20,858 nucleotides of DNA from Auxenochlorella pyrenoidosa. Lineage: Eukaryota; Chlorophyta; Trebouxiophyceae; Chlorellales; Chlorellaceae. Shown here piece by piece: positions 10,486 to 18,500 of this stretch. The position numbers were made by a program, and so were the translations under genes. The notes beneath the pieces are model-generated. The model worked only from the letters and a program-made list of their open reading frames with translations, had not been told where the DNA came from and did no database searches. Within the stretch, counting starts at the first letter, position 1, and the number at the start of each line of letters is the position of its first letter. Where the stretch lies: contig KQ482050.1 of NCBI GenBank assembly GCA_001430745.1, positions 362,569 to 383,426 on the forward strand, given 5' to 3'.

Positions 10486-11752
10486 GAATGTGTGGGTGGG
10501 GGCGCTGGGGGGCGCTATGCGGGTTGAGCCCCCCCGCCGCTCTCAGGGCTGGCTGCAGAAGACAGCCTTGGACCATTAATTTGCCGGGACTCGCCTTGCG
10601 GGGGAAGCCGCCCACCATCATCCCCCCCCTTGCAGGCCGGTTTGTGGGGGTTGAGAAACAAAAAACCAGAAACAAAACTGGGACTCGCCTTGCGCGGGAA
10701 GCCGCCCACCATCACCGCAATGTCCACCCCCTTGCAGGCCGCCTCGGCGTCGGTGAAGGCCTTCACATCTGCGGCACAGGCGGGCGGCGGGAAAGGGCAG
10801 CCGCCGGCGTTTGAGCAGCCCTCGCGCAGGCACACAGGAACCGTGCAGGTGCAGGTGACAACGCAACCTTGGGCGGGCGGGTGGGGGCTGGCAACCGGAA
10901 GCAAGCGAAGCCTGCCGGCATGCCCTGGGTGCGTCCCCAGGGGGCAGCACTCTCTGGGGTCAGGGAACCCTCAGGGGGATGGGCGGCTCGGAGCCTGACA
11001 GGCCAGCGCAGCTCTGCATTCTGAACATTCCAAACGTAGCTATACCCAGGGATCCGTAGGGGAGCGCCCCGCCCACCCACCAGCCAGCAGCGGGTACGCG
11101 GCGTCAATCAGCTCCATGCGCACGCCCTCCAGTGCCTGCGGGGGCCAGCAGGTGCGGGCCAAGCTTGAGCAGCGGCGCCGGAGCCAGACGTTCAGTAGGG
11201 CCGGCGGGCGGCTGCCACCGAGCCCTGCGCTGACATGCGAGCGCGCGGGCCGGCATCCAGTCCCCTCCCTTTCGTCTTCCCCAGCCGCTGTGGATGCACG
11301 ACCTGGAACCTCTGCTTGACACCCCCAGCCAGCCGCAGCCAGGCAGCAAGCGAGGACAGCTTGCCTGCTTAGCGGGCTCGATGTCCAACATGTGCAGCAC
11401 CACCGGCTGGTCGGGGCCCAGCATGGCGCCGCGTGCAATCATGGGGCAGATGGCATAGCCGATCTGGCCTGCACGGGGCCAGCCAGGGCGGAGGTGAGCG
11501 GGAGAGCTGCGTGGATGGGCAGGCGGCGGTGCGCTGCGCCGCCGCTGCCGCCGGCGTGTGCCAGCCACTGTCGGGCATGATTGCACAGCATCTGGGCCGC
11601 ATGCTGCCGTGCTCCTCCAGCCCGTCGCGGCAGGAGAGACGCGCCGCACATGCTGATCAACCCGGAGTTTAGGGGTCAACCCTTGCACATTCAAGGCAGA
11701 TCGATGGCTTCACACCTGCAGCACCAGTCACAAGCACTGTCTTGGGCGCCAT
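6838..11752 (-). CDS. NAD-dependent malate dehydrogenase, cytosolic type, complete
   Basis: Interconverts malate and oxaloacetate with NAD. Eleven exons join in phase into 329 residues (plant cytosolic enzymes are about 332): 11752-11716, 11468-11365, 11135-11081, 10768-10689, 10244-10149, 9687-9615, 9196-9024, 8396-8322, 8092-8014, 7676-7561, 6939-6838. The start is GCCATGG at 11752; the stop is TGA at 6840-6838. The N-terminus [17 protein letters not shown] is the Rossmann loop, with no room for a transit peptide. By position, Asp41 fits NAD ribose binding; Arg91 and Arg97 sit in the GGFPRK..MERKD loop; Asp158, Arg161 and His186 lie in TRLDHNR and IIWGNHSS, all intact. The body reads [20 protein letters not shown] and [11 protein letters not shown] as in plant enzymes. 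No peroxisomal C-terminal signal is seen. Introns after exons 2 and 4 use GC donors (GCAAGC, GCGAGT). Most introns are long and carry copies of neighbouring exon edges. Confidence 0.95.
6907..7116 (-). repeat. Three copies of the acceptor edge of malate dehydrogenase exon 11
   Basis: The acceptor and first codons of exon 11 (CTGCAG then [11 protein letters not shown]) occupy 6907-6945. A 39-base copy with one visible mismatch lies at 7078-7116, and an exact 27-base partial copy lies at 7014-7040. Both copies sit in the preceding intron. The 7078-7116 copy is in frame with the real exon (acceptors 171 bases apart, no stop between). The middle copy is out of frame (91 bases). Confidence 0.85.
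7409..7598 (-). repeat. Duplicated donor edge of malate dehydrogenase exon 10
   Basis: The end of exon 10, encoding [12 protein letters not shown] and followed by GTGTGT (7561-7598), has a diverged copy at 7409-7446 inside the downstream intron. The copy would read [12 protein letters not shown], followed by GCGAGC where the donor stood. No acceptor lies directly before it, so it looks like a pseudo-exon. About six mismatches in 38 bases suggest it is older than the exon 11 copies. Confidence 0.75.
8821..9054 (-). repeat. Copies of the exon 7 donor edge with attached CA tracts
   Basis: The end of exon 7 on the plus strand starts CCGGCTTGCCGTCCACGGTG at 9032. Related stretches begin at 8821 (CCGGCTTGCCGTCAATGGTG) and 8959 (CCGGCTTGCCGTCGACAGTG). 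Each copy is followed by a C-rich block and a CA dinucleotide tract (about 8874-8890 and 8999-9012). The unit therefore appears to include exon edge plus intron start plus microsatellite. All copies are in the intron downstream of exon 7. Confidence 0.75.
9165..9505 (-). repeat. Four copies of the exon 7 acceptor edge
   Basis: The acceptor edge of exon 7 (plus strand GTCAGGCAGGTGATGTTCTC TGCGGG, within 9165-9203) is echoed upstream in gene direction at 9290-9320, 9396-9426 and 9480-9505. Each copy keeps the TTCTCTGCGGG or TGCTCTGCGGG acceptor core with small deletions or substitutions. All three lie within the intron between exons 6 and 7. Confidence 0.8.
9201..9258. repeat. Long G-run tract (TGGGG/TGGG repeats)
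   Basis: Directly upstream of the exon 7 acceptor the plus strand carries GGGGGCGGGG followed by repeated TGGGG and then TGGG units for nearly 60 bases. On the transcript this is a C-rich stretch next to the acceptor. On the DNA template strand it has ample G-runs for a quadruplex. It resembles telomere-like simple sequence but is internal and short. Confidence 0.85.
10032..10176 (-). repeat. Duplicated exon 5 donor edge
   Basis: The donor edge of exon 5 (plus strand GGCCCCACCTTGCAGCCGGG GTTGGC at 10141-10166) is repeated at 10032-10057 in the downstream intron. A second pair lies nearby: CCCCTTCCCTCACACGGGGC at about 9940 and 10059, followed in both by GGCAGGCATG. So a block of roughly 110-120 bases seems to have been duplicated and then eroded. 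Confidence 0.75.
10219..10454 (-). repeat. Three copies of the exon 5 acceptor edge
   Basis: The start of exon 5 on the plus strand reads ATCACGTCCTTGCGCTCCAT then GCCCGCCTGCGGGG (10219-10252). A copy at 10420-10454 reads ATCACGTCCTTGTGCGCCAT then GCCCGCCTGCGGGG. A shorter one is at 10328-10346 (CCATGCGCGCCTGCGGGG). Both extra copies lie in the preceding intron. Confidence 0.8.
10461..10486. repeat. TG dinucleotide microsatellite
   Basis: An uninterrupted TG run of 13 units lies next to the 10420-10454 exon-edge copy. Further GT or CA tracts lie at about 8411-8428, 8482-8490, 8874-8890 and 8999-9012, all inside malate dehydrogenase introns and mostly next to exon edges or their copies. Confidence 0.9.
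10586..10743 (-). repeat. Duplicated exon 4 donor edge
   Basis: Exon 4's end, encoding [17 protein letters not shown] with a GCGAGT donor (plus-strand block 10680-10743), has a shortened copy at 10586-10640 in the next intron. The copy keeps GCCTGCAAGG, ATGGTGGGCGGCTTCCC, CGCAAG and the GCGAGT hexamer but lacks several bases in the middle. No acceptor is evident for the copy. Confidence 0.85.
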
Positions 11753-13415
11753 GGCCGCGTCTGTGGTTGTGAGCCTGTGTGGGAGCCCTGCCGGCGGTCG
11801 GACGAGGGGAGGCTGGCAGAGGGCGCAGGTCGCGATGGCAGATGTACGCAAGAGCGATGGCCGCAAGGGTGCGAAGATTTGGGATGACTGTCACTGCCGC
11901 CAGCCTGGCTGCTGCACCAGGCTGCAGCGGCGGCCGCAGGAGGCCGCAGGGGAGATGCGGCCTGCTGTCGCAACCACCTGTGCTTCGGGAAGCTGCAGGA
12001 TCCAGACAAGATGCGCATGCAATGCGCGCTGCCGGGCTGCATGCGGGGGCTGCGCTCTGCCTGTACAAAGCTCACGTGCACACCGCCGTCACTCTGGCAG
12101 CTGGTCAGCAGGGCCGACGACGCTCCACCAAAACTTCTCCGTGCACCCGGCTGCATTAAACGCAAGTGTCATGCCTTCGCCTCCTCATGGCTCACGCATG
12201 CTGCCTGGGTATAGCCCTGAGCCAGTTCGCCATCAGATTGCGCTTCCCATCAGCGTGCGCCGCAACCCTGCGCACCAGCTGCGGCCGTGGGGTTGGCAAC
12301 ACCCCAACCATTTGGATCATGCGCAGCTCGGCTATTCCACGTAGCAGTGAGACCCAAAGTGGGCGAAAGCTGGTGCCAAAGTAGGACGCTCGTGTCAGAC
12401 GGCCACGTGGCAGAGATGGCTATTCATCATGTGTGGGTTTGCGAGGGTACCTGGCACAAGTGGTCGGATTGCCGACAGCGCCCCCACAGTCAGCGATGAC
12501 AACTGGTGCACAATGAGCTCAGCAGTGCATCGCATCCAGCGCGCCTGTGCAAGCATTCGACGACCCATGTGCACATGGCACCATGTGACACCAAAGCCAA
12601 AGATCCCCTCACAAGGCTGCCTTCCATGTTGATTATTCCCGCATGGAGTCACAAGGTGTGGGGAACTCCGAGCTTCATCCCGGGGCCCAAGGGCCAGAGG
12701 CCGCTTCATGGCCAGCTGGCGCCTCGGGCAAAAACCGCCTGAGGCGCTAGCATGCATGAGATGACCGTCATGCATTTCTCTTCTACTGCTTACCATTCTA
12801 TGCTGGTTGAGCCTGCCACTGGTGCTGCCAGCTGCTCCACAGCGTTGTTGGAGAAGCATCGGCAGCGTTTCGCTCGTAGCGTGCGGCGTGATACTACAGC
12901 AAGCAGAGGGTGTCCGATCACATGCCATTGAAGCTACTTCACGCCATTTGCCAGTCTAACCAGGCATCCATGGCATCCACCACGGCGTGCGGAACGGCGC
13001 AGTGAGCGCTAATTTTTTCGCTTCAGGTCCGATTGGCAAGCGCTGCCAGTGGCACTCCCTGCAACAGGGTAGCAGGCGTTGGGGGAAGTTTCCTGTGGTG
13101 TTCAGGACTAGATCACGGCCCGTGCAGCAAGCCGGACGGAGAGTGGTGGTGGGCTGCTGCCACTCGCTGTCCACTCACTGCCAGCTGCCAGCTACTCGGC
13201 TTGAGGGACTTCGGCGCCTTGAGTCATAACGACGGGATGGCTTGCACCTGAGTCCTCTTGGTATGCTGACAAGATCCCCAAGGACACCAATTATGGCCTA
13301 TGGCGGGCCACAGCCCACCCCAGTCGCTGCCGAGTGGCTGCCCTGCCCCGCAGGCTGACGCGACCCTCCATTCTGTACCGGCACTCCCTGCAACCACCCC
13401 CAGGCGTGCCGCAGC
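11753..13415. other. Divergent intergenic region between malate dehydrogenase (-) and NHL-protein gene (+)
   Basis: This 1.66-kb stretch must hold the promoters of both flanking genes. Composition from about 12100 onward is less GC-biased than the genes. Open frames exist on both strands but do not read like proteins and have no homologues I recognise. The main recognisable item is the dispersed repeat at 12199-12524. No clear TATA box can be assigned to either gene. Confidence 0.5.
12199..12524 (+). repeat. Dispersed repeat, copy 1
   Basis: This segment, starting TGCTGCCTGGG and ending CAATGAGCTCAGCA, is colinear with 18153-18473 in the same orientation. Shared blocks include CCAGTTCGCCATCAG, CTTCCCATCAGCGTGC, CGCAACCCTGCGCACCAGCT, GGTTGGCAACACCCC, GGTACCTGGCACAAG, CCCCCACAGTCAG and CTGGTGCACAATGAGCTCAG. 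Several indels of 6-25 bases separate the copies. I see no terminal inverted repeats, no clear target duplication and no transposase frame. It could be a short non-autonomous element or an old segmental duplication. Confidence 0.8.
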
Positions 13416-16400
13416 ATGATGCCGCAGCCCATGCGGGCGGTGCTGCAGCTGCTGGCCCTGGCTCTTCTTGTGCCATGCCAGGGTGAGCGCCGCTCCCCTG
13501 TGGGCCTGCGCCTCTTCAGCAAGGAACCGCTGCCGATCAGCCAGGAGGACCCGCTCTAAGCGCCGCCTTCATGCCAGCAATCTATCTGACCCCTGGCTCT
13601 GGGTGCTGCACGACCATGACCGAGTTGCTGTGCCAACCCCCCTGCCACTCGCAGCCGCGGCCCCAGATAGCCACAGCTTGAGCGGCGTGGCACGTCGGGG
13701 GCGCCAGCTCCTTGCACCGGGCTACCAGGCGAGGGCGCATGCCCCTGGTGCTGTCCCTGGCGTGTTGCTGCTGTCGCTTTCGCTGCCGCTGCTCACGCAG
13801 TGCACGCTCGCACCCCTCTGCAGAGGGCGTTGCATGCTTGGCTGCATGGCTGCAAGGGCTGCACGGCTACGTGCTTTGACTGCCCCGTTGCACCACCCCA
13901 CACCCTCATGCAGAAAGAGCTCGGCTTTGGTAAGGGCTTTGGGAGCGACCCGGGGCAGTTCTTCTTCATTTCAGGCATCCTCGCGATGCCTGAGGGTATC
14001 GTGTATATTTGCGACACTCAGAACAACCGCATACAAAAGCTGGCCGACAATGGCACCGTGCTGGCGGTGTGGGGAATGCCAGGGACAGGTGAGGGGGCCA
14101 GGCGCCAGGGGCAACAGGAGGCTTGAACCGGCAAGTATTCAGTAGAGGATGGGGGATGATGGATGAAGGGTGTTTCTGCAGCAGGACTGCACTCCCCCGA
14201 GCCTCCCCGAGCAAGTGCTGTTGCAGTTTGGGCCCAGAACAGCTGATGCTGGCCACCGGCGACGACAGTCAATCAGGGGGCACACTGTTGTATGCGCTTG
14301 CCCTTGCAGGGCCGAACGAATGGTACTTGCCAAGAGACATCGCGCTCACTCCGGATGGCGAAAGCCTTGCATTTGCTGATAATGGAAACCAACGCGTCAA
14401 GGTGCGGCTGAGCGCGTTGCACTACCCTGCGCCGCCTGGCCGCCTGCACCGCTGCAGGGCTTTTTAGCCTGAATCATCCGCCGGCTGGGTGTGCACCGAC
14501 GCAGCAGCGCAGGTGCACTTCGCAACGCCAAGCAGCGCTGTCAAAAAGATCAAAGCTGTGTCCTAAATGTTGGCTTTCAGATTGGGCTGCAGGTTCGTGC
14601 TAGCTGTGCATGCCTTGTTGGGCCCAGATGCTTCCCTGCCTGCCTGCCTGCCTGGCTGTGCACAGGTCACAGACTTGGACGGCAACACACGATTCACGTT
14701 TGGCACTGCTGGCACATCGCTAGGCGAATTCCAAAGCCCAGTGAGCAATGCTGCGAACAACAGACGGTGCCCGCAGCCTGAGTGCACACCCACACTTTCA
14801 ACTCCATGCCTGGCAGGAGCCTCGCCCAGCTTTGCAGGCTGGTCATGGCAAGCAAGGGGTGGTGTTCTGGGTGTCAACGTGCAGTTATAGGTAGCTAGTC
14901 GATCTGCGGTGCGCCTCCTCTGTGCGACCTTGCTGCTGCAGTATGGCATCGCCATCAGCGCCACTGGCTACTTAGTGGCCGACAGAACCCTGCACCGAGT
15001 GCAAAAGTTTGACCTGGCGGGCAACTTCTTGTGGGCAATGCCGGACAACACCACAGCGAAGGGCAGCGGAGATGGCCAGGTATGAGCACTCCAAACCACG
15101 TGTCCGATTCCGGACTTGTGAGATTTCAGATACAAAGGGGAAAAGAGGCTGCTCTGGTTGCGCTCCAACTTTTGTACTAACGACGCAGAGGACAGGCTGG
15201 CAGAACCGCTGGAACTCCAAAGCAGTCCACGTGATGTGACGGCTGCCCACAGCAGGCCCGGCATGCTGCCCAGCAGGCACGTCACAGCCCCCTCTTTCAC
15301 TTGAGGGGGCTGGCTCGTGTGCGAAACCTTCTCTTGTCTAGAACCAGATTCCCTCTACCCACCGGCCCACCACCTGCAGTTCAATGAACCCTGGGGGATC
15401 GCCGTGAGGGCAAACCTCCCGTTCAACGGCTCTGTCGTGGCGGAGGCAGTGTATGTGGTGAGCGAGCAAGCTTGGGGCGATGAGGGCCACATTGCTGTCA
15501 GGGCAAGGTGCCCCGCAGCCGTTGCCACCCCCCCAACACGTGTGCCAGCCTGAGCAGCCTTGCATATGTATTTGGAGAGACAAGGCCCTCCGTATTGAAG
15601 GATAGTTCAACAGTTGTAGTTGCCATCGGCCAGTAGTGGCTGGCACGCGTACTCGTTAGCAAGCTCACAACCTGCCCTAGCTGCACCTGCCTGCTGGGGA
15701 CTGTGCCTTTCCCTGCTGGAATGCAACAAGTGGTCGCGTTGGCATGCTCACGGGTCGCTCTGCCTGCTGTGCCCTGGGCAGGTGGATGCCGAAAATGAAC
15801 GGGTGCAGATCCTGGACGGCGCCGACGGGAGGTTCCTGGCCAAGGTGTGTGGGGGTGTGGGGAAGGGTTGGCAAGCCTCTGGGGAGCCTGGCACTGCCTC
15901 CCTCTCCAACCTGCCACAGCGGCCCCAACGATGCTGCATGGAGCCTGTATCCCTGTTGGCGCTTTCTGCCCACTTCTCACTTGCGCCTTTTCGACCCAAC
16001 CTTTCACCTCCGCAGTTTGGCACCTTGGGTTCGGAACCCGGCAACTTCATAACTCCAAATTTCATCAAGGTCGCCTCCGACGGCGGTGTGCTGGTGAGAA
16101 GGAGAAGCAAATGAGAGTTGCCACCTGCGTGGTGCACCCCTGCCTTGGCTAGATCCAGCCGTGCACCGCATGCTGCACTTATGAGAGCCTCGCCAGGCAT
16201 CGTGCGCACGCCATGCCAATGTCTCGAGGGTGGCGGGTCGTGCATTGCAGCAGCCTGTGCACACGAGTAGCGCTCTCCTGGCTGCCTATGTGCACCCTTT
16301 GCATCACCGCCCAGCGCGCATCCTCTCCCTTGCTGCCAGGTATCTGACCTTGATGGCAACCGCATCCAACGGCTAAGCGCCTTTGGCCTGCCAGAGATTC

Positions 16401-17834
16401 AGTTCAACCTGCCAAGTGCCTTCTATCCCAGTAAGCAGGACAGGCGTTGGCTGCCGGCCGCCGCTTGCGTGCTCAACCAACACAGTATGCAGCCTGCGGC
16501 AGAGATTGTCCTAGCATGTGCATGCAGCGGGGGCTGCCAGGGACGCCATCAACTGTAGGCAATGCCCACGTCGCGGGCGGCGGCAGCAAGACAAACTGCT
16601 TGTTGAGCGGGGCTGCATGGCGTGCCCTCTTGCTGCCGCTATTACACGCTTGAGACTGGCCCTGAAGCTATGCCGGCCGGATGCTTACTTTTTGCAGCGG
16701 GGATATCAATAGCTCCTTCCACCCCCGGCTTTGAAGTTGTGTACGTTGCCAGCTTTCAAGACGGAATTATCCAGAAGCTGAGCCTCACCTTGTGAGGGCC
16801 GGGCGGGGGCATGCTGACCTAACCAGCCTTCCATCTAGCGGGGGGGACTTGCTGTGAGGCTTGGCCCTGCTGTGGCACAACCAACGGTGTGGGAAAGCTG
16901 AATTAAACCAACATTCGTTCTCACACCCACCTTGCAGCCCGGCCCCACCCCCCTCCCCCTCGCCTCCACCGCCCCCACCGCCCCCCCGTGCTCCCCGACC
17001 CCGCTTGCTGTCGCCACCTCCCCGGCCGCGCAAGACCCCCCCTCCCCCACCCAGGCCGCGTCTGTCGCCTCCTGCGCGGCCTGGAAAGAAGGCGCCCCCT
17101 CCCATCCAGGCGGTGAGTGCATCGTTGGCCGAGACAACTGCCTAATTCAGCTTGCTCTCTCACTCGAGTTGAGCGCTGCTAACGCATATCCTCGTGCTTG
17201 CATGTGCCCATGCAGTGCCGTGGGCTGTACTCAGCGTGCCAGCCCTCGGGTGCGGGCCCACGCTGCTGTGCCCGCCTGTGGTGCCAGCCCCTGATTGGCG
17301 GGCGCGCAGGGGCCTGTCAGCAGGTGGGGCAGATGCTCTGGCTGCCGTGCACCAGACTGTTGGCCTTGGGCATGGCATACTGTCGCTCTGACTCTTGCCC
17401 ACCAACACTAAATGTAACGCCATGCATTGCGCCAAACTGTTGTCTGCAGCAGCTGCCTTCCGGCCTGCCGCTGAGCCTGTTCCAAACGCCGCTGTCACCG
17501 CTGCAGTGCACCAAGCTGGGCGCATCCTGTGCCACCTCGGCGCAGTGCTGCCCTTCTCTGGTGTGCCGGCTGCGGCCCAGGGGCAGCCAACCGCGCCAGA
17601 AAGCTTGCCTTCGGGTGAGGGCATGCAGAGAGAATGGCACAGTCTTGCGGTGCTGCGCTGGCTGGCCGGTGATGTGTTTCAAGCCTGGGCAGGCTGCTAA
17701 GTCCACAATGCATGCCAGCATAGCAGTGCATCGCTGGGCGCCGCCGCTTCGGCTGCAGGGTGGTATATGAGTTGTTCCCTTCCTGTTGCCTCATGCCATG
17801 CTTGCCACACCTGTTGCACCTGCAGGCTCAGTGA
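13416..17834 (+). CDS. Secreted NHL beta-propeller protein with Pro-rich linker and two knottin-like Cys modules
   Basis: Start at ATGATG 13416; the first 22 codons (MMPQPMRAVLQLLALALLVP plus CQ, exon 13416-13482) look like a signal peptide. From 13914 the exons join in phase: 13914-14088, 14310-14401, 14666-14740, 14942-15079, 15380-15457, 15782-15844, 16016-16093, 16340-16430, 16698-16791, 16938-17112, 17216-17323, 17507-17614, then probably 17826-17834 (427 codons). Six NHL-like blade strands are visible: VYICDTQNNRIQKL, LAFADNGNQRVKV, YLVADRTLHRVQKF, VYVVDAENERVQIL, VLVSDLDGNRIQRL, VYVASFQDGIIQKL, consistent with a six-bladed propeller. Then comes a 58-residue Pro/Arg/Ser-rich linker (SPPPPPPPP) typical of algal wall proteins, and two six-cysteine modules. 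Exon 1 leaves one base and 13914 starts in phase 0, so an intermediate exon is needed (perhaps about 13520-13602). The terminal micro-exon is also uncertain. Ligand unknown. Confidence 0.8.
16790..16797 (+). promoter_or_regulatory. Splice donor overlapping an in-frame stop codon
   Basis: The exon ending the propeller reads ACC TTG TGA GGG if unspliced, giving a stop at 16793-16795. The same bases contain TT|GTGAGG, a near-ideal donor at 16792. Splicing to the CAG at 16935-16937 turns TT plus C into Phe and keeps the Pro-rich exon open for 58 codons. Both outcomes are frame-consistent. Splicing would thus decide whether the protein ends after the propeller or continues into the linker and Cys modules. 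Confidence 0.6.
17216..17614 (+). repeat. Two single-exon six-cysteine modules of equal length
   Basis: Exons 17216-17323 and 17507-17614 are each 108 bases, phase 0 at both ends, and each starts exactly with a Cys codon after CAG. Spacing is C-x6-C-x8-CC-x4-C-x10-C in the first (ends ACQQ) and C-x6-C-x5-CC-x4-C-x13-C in the second (ends ACLR). This falls within the inhibitor-cystine-knot pattern. The two modules look like an exon duplication that has diverged strongly outside the cysteines. They are part of the NHL-protein gene. Confidence 0.75.
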
Positions 17835-18500
17835 GTGAACCAGCACACCCAGCGGGCCTGAACCCTTGTCGTCCCACTGCGTTGGGCCCAGGCTGTGGAC
17901 GACAGGCTGGGACGACGGGCCAGTCAGATTGCTGTTGGGCGGGGGCGATGAGGACAGGACACAGAAGCTGACAGCTCAGCAGCGGCTCACGTCCTGGCAG
18001 CACTGAGTGGCGGCATTCGTCTGTTGCGACCGTCGATCAGCGCAGAGCTCTGCTCCCTCCCAGCCCCTTTACAGGCCTGCTGCTGCAATGAGCACTGTTG
18101 CAACCCTCACTGCTGCAACCCACTGCACAGCTCCACTGACGCCTGGACTGCTTGCTGCCTGGGCATACCCCTGAGCCAGGGCCACTGGCCAGTTCGCCAT
18201 CAGCTTCCCATCAGCGTGCCGCTCGGCGGGCCGCCGCAACCCTGCGCACCAGCTGCACCCCTTGGGTTGGCAACACCCCGACCATTCCACGCAGAAGCGA
18301 GACCCACAGAAGCCGAACGCTGATGCTTAAGCAGGACACCCGAGTCATATGGCCACACAGCAGAGATGGCTGTTCATGATGCATGGGCATGCAAAGGTAC
18401 CTGGCACAAGCAGTCGTTTGCCATCAGTGCCCCCACAGTCAGGGACGACCACTGGTGCACAATGAGCTCAGCATTGGGTGGTAGCATTAAGCGCGCCACC
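17835..18500. other. Intergenic region between NHL-protein and MOT1-like genes
   Basis: It contains the 3' region of the NHL-protein gene, for which I found no TGTAA in this stretch; the nearest upstream one is at 17413-17417 inside an intron. Copy 2 of the dispersed repeat follows. A cluster of TGCTGCAA-type repeats occurs at about 18078-18120. The promoter of the transporter gene must overlap or adjoin the repeat. Confidence 0.5.
18153..18473 (+). repeat. Dispersed repeat, copy 2
   Basis: Colinear with 12199-12524 in the same orientation, as described for copy 1. This copy has a 12-base insertion-like segment (CAGGGCCACTGG) and a GCTCGGCGGGCC insert relative to copy 1, and lacks about 20 bases near TTTGGATCATGCGCAGC. 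It ends only about 30 bases before the favoured ATG of the transporter gene, so it probably forms part of that gene's promoter or leader. Confidence 0.8.

Noticed and set aside
12395..12928. 177-codon minus-strand frame over the dispersed repeat
   Set aside because: Only about 20 residues are shared with the other repeat copy and the frame breaks elsewhere, so there is no evidence of a maintained protein.
13468..14145. 225-codon plus-strand frame at the start of the NHL-protein gene
   Set aside because: It reads the NHL exon at 13914-14088 in the wrong frame. Part of it near 13520-13602 may still be a genuine small exon, which is noted in the gene entry.
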